Assembly: GCA_049472395.1 (NCBI GenBank)
Contig: JBLIRR010000023.1
Coordinates: forward strand, 29,662 to 93,661
DNA from: JBLIRR01 sp049472395
GTDB taxonomy: Bacteria > SZUA-182 > DTGQ01 > JBLIRR01
Reading direction: 5' to 3'
DNA length: 64,000 bases
Shown: piece after piece, positions 56,101 through 64,000 of the stretch
Layout: each line of letters begins with the position of its first letter
Position numbering within the stretch: the first letter of the stretch is position 1
The notes under the pieces: model-generated
The model's database searches: none
What the model was told of the DNA's origin: nothing
What the model saw: only the letters and a program-made list of their open reading frames with translations
Position numbers and translations under genes: made by a program

Positions 56101-59100
56101 ACCGCTACTGGCAGCCGTATTATCGCTGATAGTGCAATAGGTTATTATTGGTGAAGAATCCATATCACAATCAATTCCGCCTCCCCACTTAGCCGTGTTG
56201 GCATTGATAGAGCAATTGGTTATCGTCGGTGAGGAATTGTAGCACTCAATTCCACCACCAAATCCATCAGCGGCAATATTGCCAACGACAGTGCAATTGG
56301 TAATCGTTGGTGAAGAGTAGCTACAGTAAATCCCCCCGCCATACCCTTCATCAGAAGCAATGTTATCATTTATCGTACAATTGGTTATAGTTGGTGAGGA
56401 ATAATAACACTCAATCCCCCCACCTGCCCACTCCGCCATATTGTCATTGATGATACAATTGGTTAGTGTCGGTGAGGAATTGTCACAATAAATTCCTCCA
56501 CCTTCACCCAAATCAGGAGCAATGTTATTATTTATCATACAATCAGTTATTGTCGGCGACGAATTATAACAAGAGATCCCTCCGCCATACCACTCTGCCG
56601 TATTATCGCTTATGATGCAATTAGTTATTGTGGAAGAGGAATATCTGCAATAAATCCCGCCGCCTTCACCCTCATTAGAAGCGGTATTATTACTAATCGT
56701 GCAATTGGTTATAGTTGGCGAGGAATTGCTGCAATAAATCCCGCCGCCATATTCAGCAGATCCATTTTGTATGGTAAATCCATCCAGCACCGAATCCGTA
56801 CCTTCCCAGTTATTAAAAATCACAACACTCCCTTTTGCACTCCCATCAATAATAGTATGTGCTGCTCCGTTATCCGAATGAATTCTGATTGTTTTGCCAT
56901 GGTAATTGATATTTTCAACATAGGTGCCATCATGTACTAAAATAATCTCTCCGTATTGTGCATCATTAATAGCATCCTGGATAGAAGCATAAGTAAACCC
57001 TATTCCCACCTCTCTTACTTGAGGTGATTTTATTTTTATTACATTGTAGAAAATTACCTTATGACTTTCCGAATCAATAGTGATAGTTAAACTCACATCA
57101 TGGATGCCATCTTTAGAGTAAGTATGGGTTACCTTAAGATCACTTCCGCTCGTGCCATCACCAAAGTCCCAAAGAAAGCTAGCTCCGCTATATTGGCTGC
57201 CACCAGAAGAAGTAGCATCGAATGTAACTGCTAGGGAGCCAATCCCTATAGTCTCATCTACTGTAAATGAAGCTCTTGGGATGCAAGAGGCAGGAGCTAT
57301 ATATTCATAAGCCCCTATATCTATTCCCTCCTCTTGCGGACGGAGAATCCCTTCTTGATCATCAAAGGGTGATTGATTAGAATTTCCTGCATCAATACAA
57401 GGAGAACCAGCTTCTAAATAATAATTCCCAAATTCATCTCCTACAAATAACGGATCGGCATTGATGTTTCCAGTTCCGGGATAGACACCAGATTCCTGTT
57501 GAATGTCAGAGTAGGTTATAGCGACAGAGCTATTGTCACTTAGATAGATTTCATCAAGATTCTCTCCTAACATATCACCCCATAAGATGCTGTTAATAAT
57601 CGTTGGTGAAGAATTTTCAACAAACTTAGCTCCGCCCCCGTTCTTAAAAGCTTTATTACCACTAATAGTACAGTTTATAATTATCGGAGAGGAATTCCAG
57701 CAGGAAATCCCCCCTCCACACACAGCATTATTTCTAGTGATAGTACAGTTGATAATTTTTGGATATGAATAGAAGCAAAAGATTCCTCCTCCATTTTCGG
57801 CCAATCCATTTTCAATGGTAAACTTATTTAATGTAAAGCTTGAGCTGACATTAATAAGAGACATGCACGTTCCATTGCCAGAACCATCGATAATTGTTGA
57901 TCCAGTATCATTTTGGCTGATGAGAGAAACGTCCTTTCCGCCGATGACTAAATTTTCCTTATAAACACCTGGGAACACGGTAATGATATCCCCTGTAATA
58001 GCATAATCAATCGCATCCTGAATGGATGTATAATCACCGCTGCCATCAATAGCGACAGTGATGTCGGCCGCATTAGTATCGTATCCGCCGTCACCTCCAA
58101 ATGTTCCCATATCCGACCGAGAATTGTCACTATCATATATTCGGGGATGACCGGAATCTTTACATGACGAATCTTCACCCAAATGATAATCACCGCTTTC
58201 AGGACTGATAAAGAGAGGATTAGCATCTATATTGCCAAGGCCGGGATATCCACCATTAATATTGCAAAAGCTCAATCTAGGATTCGAGTAATAACTTGAT
58301 ATCTCAGAACCATTATCCCAGAAAATAGTATTTATTATATAAGGTGAGGAGTTTGTGCAAGAAATTCCACCACCACTATCACTAGCCGAATTCCCAGTAA
58401 TAGTGCAATTGACAATAACCGGCGAGGAATAGTAACAATAAATCCCGCCGCCATCTTCCGCTATATTGCCACTAATGGTGCAATTGGTTATTGTGGATAA
58501 GGAATCGTCGCAATAAATCCCTCCCCCTCTCCATTCAGCCATATTGTCACTGACAGTGCAATTAGATAGTGTAGGTGAGGAATCTTCACAATAAATTCCA
58601 CCACCTTCCCCCCAATCAGGAGCAGCGTTATTAATTATCATACAATCAGTTATTATAGGTGACGAATAGTAGCAATAGATCCCGCCGCCATACCACTCTG
58701 CCGTATTGTCGCCTATAGTGCAATTGGTTATCATTGGGGATGAACCGTAACAACGAATCCCACCACCATTTTCAGCGAAATTATTACTAAAAGTACAATC
58801 GGTTAATAATGGCGAGGAATATCTACAATAAATCCCGCCACCCCACTCAGCAGTATTACCAATGATATTACACTTACTTATCGTTAGCGAAGAATTCCTG
58901 CAATAAATTCCACCACCTAACTCAGCTGTCCCATTTCGTAAAATTAATCCACCTAACCTAGCATTAGATCCTAAACTAGCCAGCATAATGACTGATCCTG
59001 ATGAAGAGCCATCTATAATCACTGAGCCCACAATATCCTGGCTAATGAGAGAAATATCTTTTCCTCCAATGACCAAATTTTCTTTATAAATCCCTGAGAA

Positions 59101-60108
59101 AACCCGAATGGTATCTCCGCTGATGGCATATCCTATGGCATCTTGTATAGAAGTATAATCCCCGCTTCCATCAATAGCAACCATAATGTTAATAGGATTA
59201 GGATCAAATCCACCATCTCCACCGTATGCTCCCATATCGGAGCGAGAATTATCGCTGTCATATATTCGTGGATGAGCAGTATCTATGCAGGGAGAACCAT
59301 CTCCCAGATGGTAATTTCCATCTTTGGAATCTATAAATAACGGATCAGCATCGATATTACCCAACCCCGAATATCCGCCTTGAACATCACAATAGCTTAA
59401 TGTAGGATTGGAATTTGAACCAGACTCTGCATATAACTGTGTACTATTGTTCCAAAGAATGGAATTTACTATATAAGGTGAGGAACTTTCTTGACAATAA
59501 ATCCCACCGCCGTTTTCTTTGGCGTTATTGCCGTATATGATACAATTGGTAATAATCGGCATAGAGGAATCTTCACAATAAATCCCACCTCCATCATCAG
59601 CCTTGTTGCCGATAATAATACAGTTTGTTATTGTTGGCGAGGCTTGCGAAGTACACGAAATCCCACCACCATATCGAGCTGTATTACCAGTAATAATACA
59701 ATTAGTTATTGTTGGTAAAGAGTGGCTGCAATAAATCCCTCCTCCTTGGTAATATGAACTTGATCCATTCTGCAGAGTAAATCCATCCAAAACAGAGTCT
59801 GCACTTTCATCATTATTAAATCCTATGACTCTGTCTTTGGCAGTGCCATCGATAATGGAGACGGCAGGGCCGTTTACTGACTGGACTGTGATTGCCTTAC
59901 CTTTAAAGTCAATATTTTCAGTATAAATCCCATTATTAACGATTACCTTATCGCCGTTTACCGCTGCATCAATGGCAGCCTGGACCGATGTGTAATCATA
60001 TCCTGTCGGACCCACTATCAAGGTAGCTGCAAGAGCAAAATTACACGCTACTGTTAAAAAAACAGCTATTCCAATAATTGTAATCCAGTTTATACTACCC
60101 CTCACCAC
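53191..60108 (-). CDS. Giant secreted parallel beta-helix protein with PKD and CARDB domains
   Basis: A signal peptide (IGIAVFLTVACNFALA) is followed by five right-handed beta-helix modules. Each opens with a YTSIQDAI.YAI.GD leader, runs through repeats of GGGIYC.NSSPTITNCTI..N and closes with DADPLFI...GNYHL..GSPCID. Modules 3, 4 and 5 are separated by PKD domains (FLWDFGDGTSGS; FFWQFGDGTTGS). A CARDB domain (ISIQVTIKNTGLVDAENFQV) and two copies of a GWNLISF/GWNLIGY module form the C-terminus. There is no CFI-box. Such helices usually bind or cut polysaccharides, but no lyase active site is evident. GTG 60108 or GTG 60105 is the start; GAGGAGG lies just before, inside the end of the upstream gene, whose stop it overlaps, so translation is coupled. 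Confidence 0.9.
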   Translation of the reverse strand: MVRGSINWITIIGIAVFLTVACNFALAATLIVGPTGYDYTSVQAAIDAAVNGDKVIVNNGIYTENIDFKGKAITVQSVNGPAVSIIDGTAKDRVIGFNNDESADSVLDGFTLQNGSSSYYQGGGIYCSHSLPTITNCIITGNTARYGGGISCTSQASPTITNCIIIGNKADDGGGIYCEDSSMPIITNCIIYGNNAKENGGGIYCQESSSPYIVNSILWNNSTQLYAESGSNSNPTLSYCDVQGGYSGLGNIDADPLFIDSKDGNYHLGDGSPCIDTAHPRIYDSDNSRSDMGAYGGDGGFDPNPINIMVAIDGSGDYTSIQDAIGYAISGDTIRVFSGIYKENLVIGGKDISLISQDIVGSVIIDGSSSGSVIMLASLGSNARLGGLILRNGTAELGGGIYCRNSSLTISKCNIIGNTAEWGGGIYCRYSSPLLTDCTFSNNFAENGGGIRCYGSSPMITNCTIGDNTAEWYGGGIYCYYSSPIITDCMIINNAAPDWGEGGGIYCEDSSPTLSNCTVSDNMAEWRGGGIYCDDSLSTITNCTISGNIAEDGGGIYCYYSSPVIVNCTITGNSASDSGGGISCTNSSPYIINTIFWDNGSEISSYYSNPRLSFCNINGGYPGLGNIDANPLFISPESGDYHLGEDSSCKDSGHPRIYDSDNSRSDMGTFGGDGGYDTNAADITVAIDGSGDYTSIQDAIDYAITGDIITVFPGVYKENLVIGGKDVSLISQNDTGSTIIDGSGNGTCMSLINVSSSFTLNKFTIENGLAENGGGIFCFYSYPKIINCTITRNNAVCGGGISCWNSSPIIINCTISGNKAFKNGGGAKFVENSSPTIINSILWGDMLGENLDEIYLSDNSSVAITYSDIQQESGVYPGTGNINADPLFVGDEFGNYYLEAGSPCIDAGNSNQSPFDDQEGILRPQEEGIDIGAYEYIAPASCIPRASFTVDETIGIGSLAVTFDATSSGGSQYSGASFLWDFGDGTSGSDLKVTHTYSKDGIHDVSLTITIDSESHKVIFYNVIKIKSPQVREVGIGFTYASIQDAINDAQYGEIILVHDGTYVENINYHGKTIRIHSDNGAAHTIIDGSAKGSVVIFNNWEGTDSVLDGFTIQNGSAEYGGGIYCSNSSPTITNCTISNNTASNEGEGGGIYCRYSSSTITNCIISDNTAEWYGGGISCYNSSPTITDCMINNNIAPDLGEGGGIYCDNSSPTLTNCIINDNMAEWAGGGIECYYSSPTITNCTINDNIASDEGYGGGIYCSYSSPTITNCTVVGNIAADGFGGGIECYNSSPTITNCSINANTAKWGGGIDCDMDSSPIITYCTISDNTAASSGGGIYCQGTSLVTGCRIWNNIAQSGGGGIFFDESSSSIINCIISKNQAKWGAGLYCHDSSPIITNCTISNNTAKTGGGIECDENSSPSIVNSILWGDIAGGNPHEIYLSNNSSITVTYSDIQQEEEIFPGSGNININPLFINSEEGNYHLKPDSPCIDAGTPSGAPSEDQEGISRPQGEEIDMGAYEYSGSTSCTPQAIFTANQTKGTDFVTVEFDASSSDGIQNGETEFFWQFGDGTTGSGLRASHNYSGYGTYDVSLTITTECGSHKATHYNLIKIKSSQITKEVGEGYPYASIQEAINDAQYGEILLVHDGTYIENINFQGKAVIIRSENGPENTVIDGNAIGSVIIFDHSEGEESVLDGFIIQNGSAEYGGGVYCYSASPTITNCIIKNNTASEGGGGIFCEENSSPVINNCSIITNTAKWGGSICCLLSSSPTITNCTISENTAEFGGGILCYKDSAPIINGNTIKKNRASHLGGGIDCYDTSSVKITNCIIHDNTAPYGGGIYGDTASAIIAHCTIVNNAASKEGGGIGSISSSLTITNCILWGNEDDLYDCSATYSNIQDGDRGEGNISADPLFVNLTEGDYHLQSISPCIDKGVSLENVSVDKDGVVRPLNGDADDTAQWDMGAYEFIPRAELMIETIEINPSYPMQRELISIQVTIKNTGLVDAENFQVDIYKHLDIPPSTAQKGDYSLQIDHLVPAASHTLSWDTTFNELGTYHLYVQIDTANQVLEMNEGNNIIERAIEIGSPQQQIILQAGWNLISFQVNRCFYDTKTLPSARIPNSVEYHKVSNMSDWLSTVIDSSWQRVVSFDQEGAHILDKSLPEEVNTLHYMSLGYGYWIEMDDTGTMTIEGPFADADTPLILNEGWNLIGYIPHNVCCGSKPQEDLHPYRSGNYREDEIIYSVVSQSVVSAGFGNIADDYLRVISFDPVNGAMMYDSDELSEEVNTIHYIGPKYGYWVKIKEH

Positions 60109-63100
60109 AACCTCCTCAAGAATGAAACATCTTTAGCAAAAAACTCGAACGCGCTGTGGGCTATGGAAGAAAGAAAGCATCCACTCCCTTTGTTTCCTTC
60201 CTCTTTTTTGTCGTCCGTCTCCCCTACCTCGCTCGTTGGCTCTGAATCCCCAATGGCGCTTGTTGCTTTGACTTTATAGTAGTATTTGGTTTGACTATCC
60301 AATCTTGTATCTGTGTAGATCACAGTGCCGGTACCGATACTTGCAGGTATATCGATTCTGATAATTTCTTCCCCATATTCCCTGCGCCGCAGTATAGTGA
60401 AACCCGTCTCGCAGGTGGAGTTATCAATCCAACTTAAAACTATTTCATTATCCGACAGCACATTGGCTGTTAAATGGGAAGGTGCCTTTGGGGGAAAATC
60501 GCATTTATTAATAGTCTTAGCCGCCATATTGGAATAATCGTTAGTGCCAAATTCATTCACTGCTCTTACCTGATAGTAATAAGTATTTCCTAAAAGACAG
60601 TTAGAATCAGAATATGAGGTAACATTCGGATCGACAGTAGCAATTAATTCATAATTGGTAACCTGCTGTGGGTCGGCACAATCTTCGCAGCGCCAAATTT
60701 CATAATACAGTTTATTGATAGATAGATCTTCCCATTCAAGATCGATTTGCATAGAGGTATTTACACGAGCTGTCAAATGGGCAGGGGTAATATCTTCGAT
60801 GAAAGCAGCAAATTGGGTAAGATGGGATACTGTAAAGAGGATGGCCTGATCCTCAACATAAATATTGCTAATTCCATCAGTCTTCCAAACACCATCACTA
60901 TCTTGATATTTGATAACAAGATGAGCTAAATTCCCGAAAGAACTATCAAGACTGAAATGAAGATAAATAGTAAATGGATGATATTTATCTATCTGAAAAT
61001 AAGTGATTTTATCTCCATGCTGGTCCACCAATTCAACATTATAGGTAGCAGTAATGGCATTGTATTCTTGAATGGCGAGCCGTTCCATCCGGAGGGCTAT
61101 GGTACTCAGGATAAAATTTGGATCACCATCGTGGATTACTATTGAACAAGGGGGAATGCTCACATAACTGCCATCATAATTATCATAGTGCCCATCCCCA
61201 TTGATATTTACCAAACCTACTTCACTGGTTCGGCCGCCCTCGGCAGGAGTGATATATTCAACAGTTCTTCCTATAATAGTAAAATTGGGATTAAAAGTGA
61301 AAGAATAGGGTAGGATAGTAGTCCCATTTTGATCTGTGACTGCAATTTTTAGACTAACAATCTGAGAACTTTCTTCATATGTATCAGAATAGAGAGCTTG
61401 AAAATGAGGTCCGATACTCCTTCCTCCGATTATCACTGAGTTGGGATCCTTTTCAATCGGACCAATTATGCCATTGGCTGAATCATTTACTTTTTCAATG
61501 CTGACTTCAAGATCATCAAATGAAGTATTACTATCTACAAAAACTAAAATCATAGTTTGGCTATATTCAGAAGAGGAATGGGGATTTTCGATCCATTCAA
61601 AAGAAGAAATCTGAACTTTTGGCCCCTTTGGCTTAGCTCGGAGATTGAAGTTGCATTCTTTGCCCGACATATTTGGGCCAATAGAGTATCCACTTTCATC
61701 ATTAGACTCTATGACGGGGAAATACTCCTTTGCAACGGCAATAAGGGTATAATCTCCCTCTTGAGTTAAATATATGGAGTATGCTCCATTAGGATCGGTT
61801 TGAGCCTGCCTTGAATAAAAATCCTCGTTTTCCATAAAGGCAATGACTGTAGCATTGGAGATGGGCTTATTCGGATCACCGCCAAGCTCTGGCTGATTAG
61901 GATCTTGTAATTCCAAAACTTTTCCCATTAAGGTATTGGCACCAAGAACCCGTATGGTCTGGCTCTTTTTTGCTGATCCACAATTTCCGTTACTTATGGT
62001 CATTATTACCGTATACACACCTGGTTCATAATAAGAGTGATTTGGATCCTGCAATTGACTGGTGGATCCATCACCAAAATCCCAGCTCCAACTGATAGCG
62101 TCTTTGGTGGAATTATCAAGAAACTGCATATTCAATAGCCCCGGCCCAATAATGGGTGTGGCAGTAAAATTAGCAATTGGCTTGCTATCTACCAAAATCG
62201 TTTTGCTCCTGAGTATATCCCCACAATCGGTGGAGGCAGTCAGGGTAATGGTATACACACCCACTGTCATATACATATGGCTTGGAGATAGCTCTTGGCT
62301 TGCCGGTGAGTTATCCCCAAAATCCCAAATAAGAGTCGCAGCATTAATGGAATTATTGGTAAATTGTACCTCAAGGGGGGCACATCCCTCAGTGGTATCT
62401 ATAGTAAAGTCAGCGGTGGGCATGGACCTGACGATAATATAGTCAGCATTCTCTTTTACCGAATTGCCGCATTCATTCGTGGCAGTGAGAGTGACGGTGT
62501 AATTACCTTGCGTTTCATAGGTATGGATTGGCTGTAGCTCATCACCCATGACACCATCCCCAAAATCCCAAGAAAAACCTGTAGCATTAGTAGAATTGTT
62601 AATAAATTGTACCTCAAGGGGAGCACACCCTTCGATAATATCTGCAGCAAAATTTGATGTCGGCTGGTCAAGAACAGTAATCTCTGTGGCCTTACTATCA
62701 CTTCCTGTCTTATTAGCTGCCGTGAGAACTACTGTATAGGATCCGGCAATACTATATGTGTGAGATGGATTTTGTTCCTGACTGAGTGAACCATCCCCCA
62801 AATCCCACTCCCAGAAGGTTGGATTATTGGTGGATTCATCTGTAAAATTAATTTCATACCCCTTGCATACTGAATTCGAAGTGGCATTAAAATCAGCTGT
62901 GGGAGCCAAGCCAGCAGTAAGATTAAATCTTACAGGATTCATTATATATGCAGAATCCCAGATGGCAGTCTCGCTGCATTTATATTCAGCTCCATTATGG
63001 CAAATTGCAAAATGAATTGTATCTCCAACTTCAACTCCATCTTTTTCAGGAGTCGTATCATCATCTTCATAAATGGCCAGAGCACCATAATAGCCAGACG

Positions 63101-63359
63101 CTTTTACTGTGAATATACCAACACATCCGCCATTTACTCCCACTGTATCTACATACGCCCTGATAACATCTCCAATCTGTACAGCTTCACCCTGTATAGT
63201 TACTGTACCCCAGTAAAAACCAAAAGAGTTGCTCGCTTGGGGAGTATACGATGTACAATCTGCACTAACAGGTTTGGAGAGGGTTGGATGCCCTAATGAC
63301 AAAAGTAAAAAAAGAATTAGCCAATTGGCGATTGGATATTTTCCCTCTCTCCTCTCCAT
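60102..63359 (-). CDS. Secreted PKD/FN3 multidomain protein with CFI-box tail
   Basis: A signal peptide (WLILFLLLSLGHPTLS) leads to an N-terminal domain (about 35-150, FYWGTVTIQGEAVQIGD, RAYVDTVGVNGGCVGIF) of a type common before PKD repeats. Four PKD domains follow (about 150-490; each with WDFGDG or WDLGDG and a SHTY/IHTY-like turn). Next come a carboxypeptidase-regulatory-like domain (about 500-580), a long beta-rich region, two FN3 domains (about 870-1050) and the tail GSGCFLSSIAHSAFEFF with a basic RRLW end. It is exported and probably surface-retained; no catalytic site is seen. Its stop overlaps the start of the beta-helix gene, so the two form an operon and may act together. ATG 63359 follows GAGAGGAGA-type purines and a promoter at 63449-63421. 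Confidence 0.87.
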   Translation of the reverse strand: MERREGKYPIANWLILFLLLSLGHPTLSKPVSADCTSYTPQASNSFGFYWGTVTIQGEAVQIGDVIRAYVDTVGVNGGCVGIFTVKASGYYGALAIYEDDDTTPEKDGVEVGDTIHFAICHNGAEYKCSETAIWDSAYIMNPVRFNLTAGLAPTADFNATSNSVCKGYEINFTDESTNNPTFWEWDLGDGSLSQEQNPSHTYSIAGSYTVVLTAANKTGSDSKATEITVLDQPTSNFAADIIEGCAPLEVQFINNSTNATGFSWDFGDGVMGDELQPIHTYETQGNYTVTLTATNECGNSVKENADYIIVRSMPTADFTIDTTEGCAPLEVQFTNNSINAATLIWDFGDNSPASQELSPSHMYMTVGVYTITLTASTDCGDILRSKTILVDSKPIANFTATPIIGPGLLNMQFLDNSTKDAISWSWDFGDGSTSQLQDPNHSYYEPGVYTVIMTISNGNCGSAKKSQTIRVLGANTLMGKVLELQDPNQPELGGDPNKPISNATVIAFMENEDFYSRQAQTDPNGAYSIYLTQEGDYTLIAVAKEYFPVIESNDESGYSIGPNMSGKECNFNLRAKPKGPKVQISSFEWIENPHSSSEYSQTMILVFVDSNTSFDDLEVSIEKVNDSANGIIGPIEKDPNSVIIGGRSIGPHFQALYSDTYEESSQIVSLKIAVTDQNGTTILPYSFTFNPNFTIIGRTVEYITPAEGGRTSEVGLVNINGDGHYDNYDGSYVSIPPCSIVIHDGDPNFILSTIALRMERLAIQEYNAITATYNVELVDQHGDKITYFQIDKYHPFTIYLHFSLDSSFGNLAHLVIKYQDSDGVWKTDGISNIYVEDQAILFTVSHLTQFAAFIEDITPAHLTARVNTSMQIDLEWEDLSINKLYYEIWRCEDCADPQQVTNYELIATVDPNVTSYSDSNCLLGNTYYYQVRAVNEFGTNDYSNMAAKTINKCDFPPKAPSHLTANVLSDNEIVLSWIDNSTCETGFTILRRREYGEEIIRIDIPASIGTGTVIYTDTRLDSQTKYYYKVKATSAIGDSEPTSEVGETDDKKEEGNKGSGCFLSSIAHSAFEFFAKDVSFLRRLW

Positions 63360-63420
63360 TATAAATTTTCTCCTCTTATTCGTAACTAAGATGAGTTTTA
63401 GGTTAAAGTAGTTTTATTAA

Positions 63421-63449
63421 ATTATAACATATTACAATCTTTTTTCTAA
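63421..63449 (-). promoter_or_regulatory. Sigma-70-like promoter of the 63359 operon
   Basis: On the minus strand, TTAGAA (63449-63444) and TATAAT (63426-63421) are 17 bases apart with an upstream TGT (extended -10). The start codon lies about 60 bases further. The rest of 63360-63519 is AT-rich and gene-free. Confidence 0.5.
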
Positions 63450-63519
63450 TTATTATTTTTGTCTCTGAACCAGATTCAGTAATATGAGCTTCTAGCAGAT
63501 ACACATCTCATGTTGGATA

Positions 63520-64000
63520 TTAAGGGCTCATATCCGGGAATAATGTCCTGATAAAACACCCTCCCTTACTCTCGCCCTTAGTTCCCGGATATACAATATT
63601 TGGATCATCTGTAATATCTGAATCATCTTCACTTTTTGAATCATCTAATTCACGTTCATTTTTACTCTCTTCACAGCCTATTCTGAAGAGGCCAAAATAA
63701 GAGACTTCAGCTGATATGCATTGATTTTGTGGGTCAATACTACTTACTATAGAAATCCATTCAGATTTTGAATGATCGTATAAATAAATCTTTAGACTAT
63801 TCGGATCAATGGAAGTTCCTTCTGCCTCCAATGCATCTATATTATAATTATATGGCATTGTTATTGTAACAGGAGACTGCAGATTGCTGGAAGAGCCGAA
63901 TTCAATAGGAGCTCCAATTCCAATACAATCCCCAGGCCACGGAGGATATTCTTTAATTTCAGAAATTGTTATAGTAGTATCCTCGGATAATGCATTTGGA
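63520..64000 (-). CDS. C-terminal part of a CFI-box surface protein (5' end outside window)
   Basis: The frame is open through the right edge of the window (160 codons visible) and stops at 63520. The visible part is a ZU5-like beta module (PNALSEDTTITISEI, TITMPYNYNIDALEAEG, SLKIYLYDHSKSEW, CISAEVSYFGLFRIG). It matches in order the module ending the subtilase gene and the 35422 gene. It is followed by an acidic linker and the tail GGCFIRTLFPDMSP. The methionine at 63858 is internal. The full protein is probably another secreted multidomain protein; nothing more can be said from this end. Confidence 0.8.
   Translation of the reverse strand, partial: PNALSEDTTITISEIKEYPPWPGDCIGIGAPIEFGSSSNLQSPVTITMPYNYNIDALEAEGTSIDPNSLKIYLYDHSKSEWISIVSSIDPQNQCISAEVSYFGLFRIGCEESKNERELDDSKSEDDSDITDDPNIVYPGTKGESKGGCFIRTLFPDMSP

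Noticed and set aside
63858..64000. Gene starting at the methionine near 63858
   Set aside because: The frame is open upstream to the window edge and continues the same beta module, so this methionine is internal.

Overview
The window reads as chromosome of an uncultured diderm (Gram-negative) bacterium. The evidence is Sec signal peptides, one lipoprotein with a lipobox, an outer-membrane beta-barrel protein of the FadL/PorV type, good Shine-Dalgarno sites and AT-rich intergenic DNA. Seven gene products end in a short Cys-Phe-Ile/Leu tail (the 'CFI-box' C-terminus). That tail, together with giant NHL, beta-helix, PKD and DUF11 surface proteins, is typical of Desulfobacterota-like and candidate-phylum genomes, but the sequence alone does not fix the phylum. 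No rRNA, tRNA, CRISPR array, prophage or intact insertion sequence was seen.

Layout. (1) 1-3307, leftward: a MoxR-type AAA+ ATPase with a membrane/coiled-coil protein upstream of it and an exported protein downstream. (2) 3376-5195: a beta-propeller-like protein whose end appears frameshifted, then a decayed IS200/IS605-like transposase remnant. (3) 5195-14028, rightward: one operon with a lipoprotein (TPR, Ig-like, CsgG-like domains), an ECF sigma factor, an anti-sigma::sigma fusion, a zinc-finger anti-sigma factor, a membrane-spanning CHAT (caspase-like) protease with TPR and CsgG-like domains, and an outer-membrane barrel. (4) 14021-39897, leftward: three giant secreted NHL/peptidase-C13-like paralogues, interrupted by a large subtilisin-family protease gene split by a one-base frameshift. 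(5) 40103-45190, leftward: two secreted proteins sharing an N-terminal module, one ending in a GH16 glycoside hydrolase. (6) 45637-53172, rightward: a fourth NHL/C13-like protein with two 12-blade NHL blocks. (7) 53191-64000, leftward: a five-module beta-helix protein, a PKD/FN3 protein and the C-terminal part of a further CFI-box protein.

How it may fit together. The operon in region 3 looks like a signalling unit in which a protease of the caspase clan sits with a sigma factor and its inhibitors. The sigma/anti-sigma pair has been tandemly duplicated, and the duplication joint created an in-frame anti-sigma::sigma fusion. The CHAT protein and the lipoprotein carry matching CsgG-like domains and could connect envelope state to sigma-factor release. 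This is inference, by analogy with CHAT-controlled sigma release in type III-E CRISPR (Craspase). Regions 4-7 are an exported, probably surface-displayed arsenal. All four NHL/C13-like proteins hold a tandem pair of caspase-clan domains in which the first keeps the His/Cys dyad and the second has lost the His but kept the Cys. Domain shuffling between neighbours is visible at DNA level.
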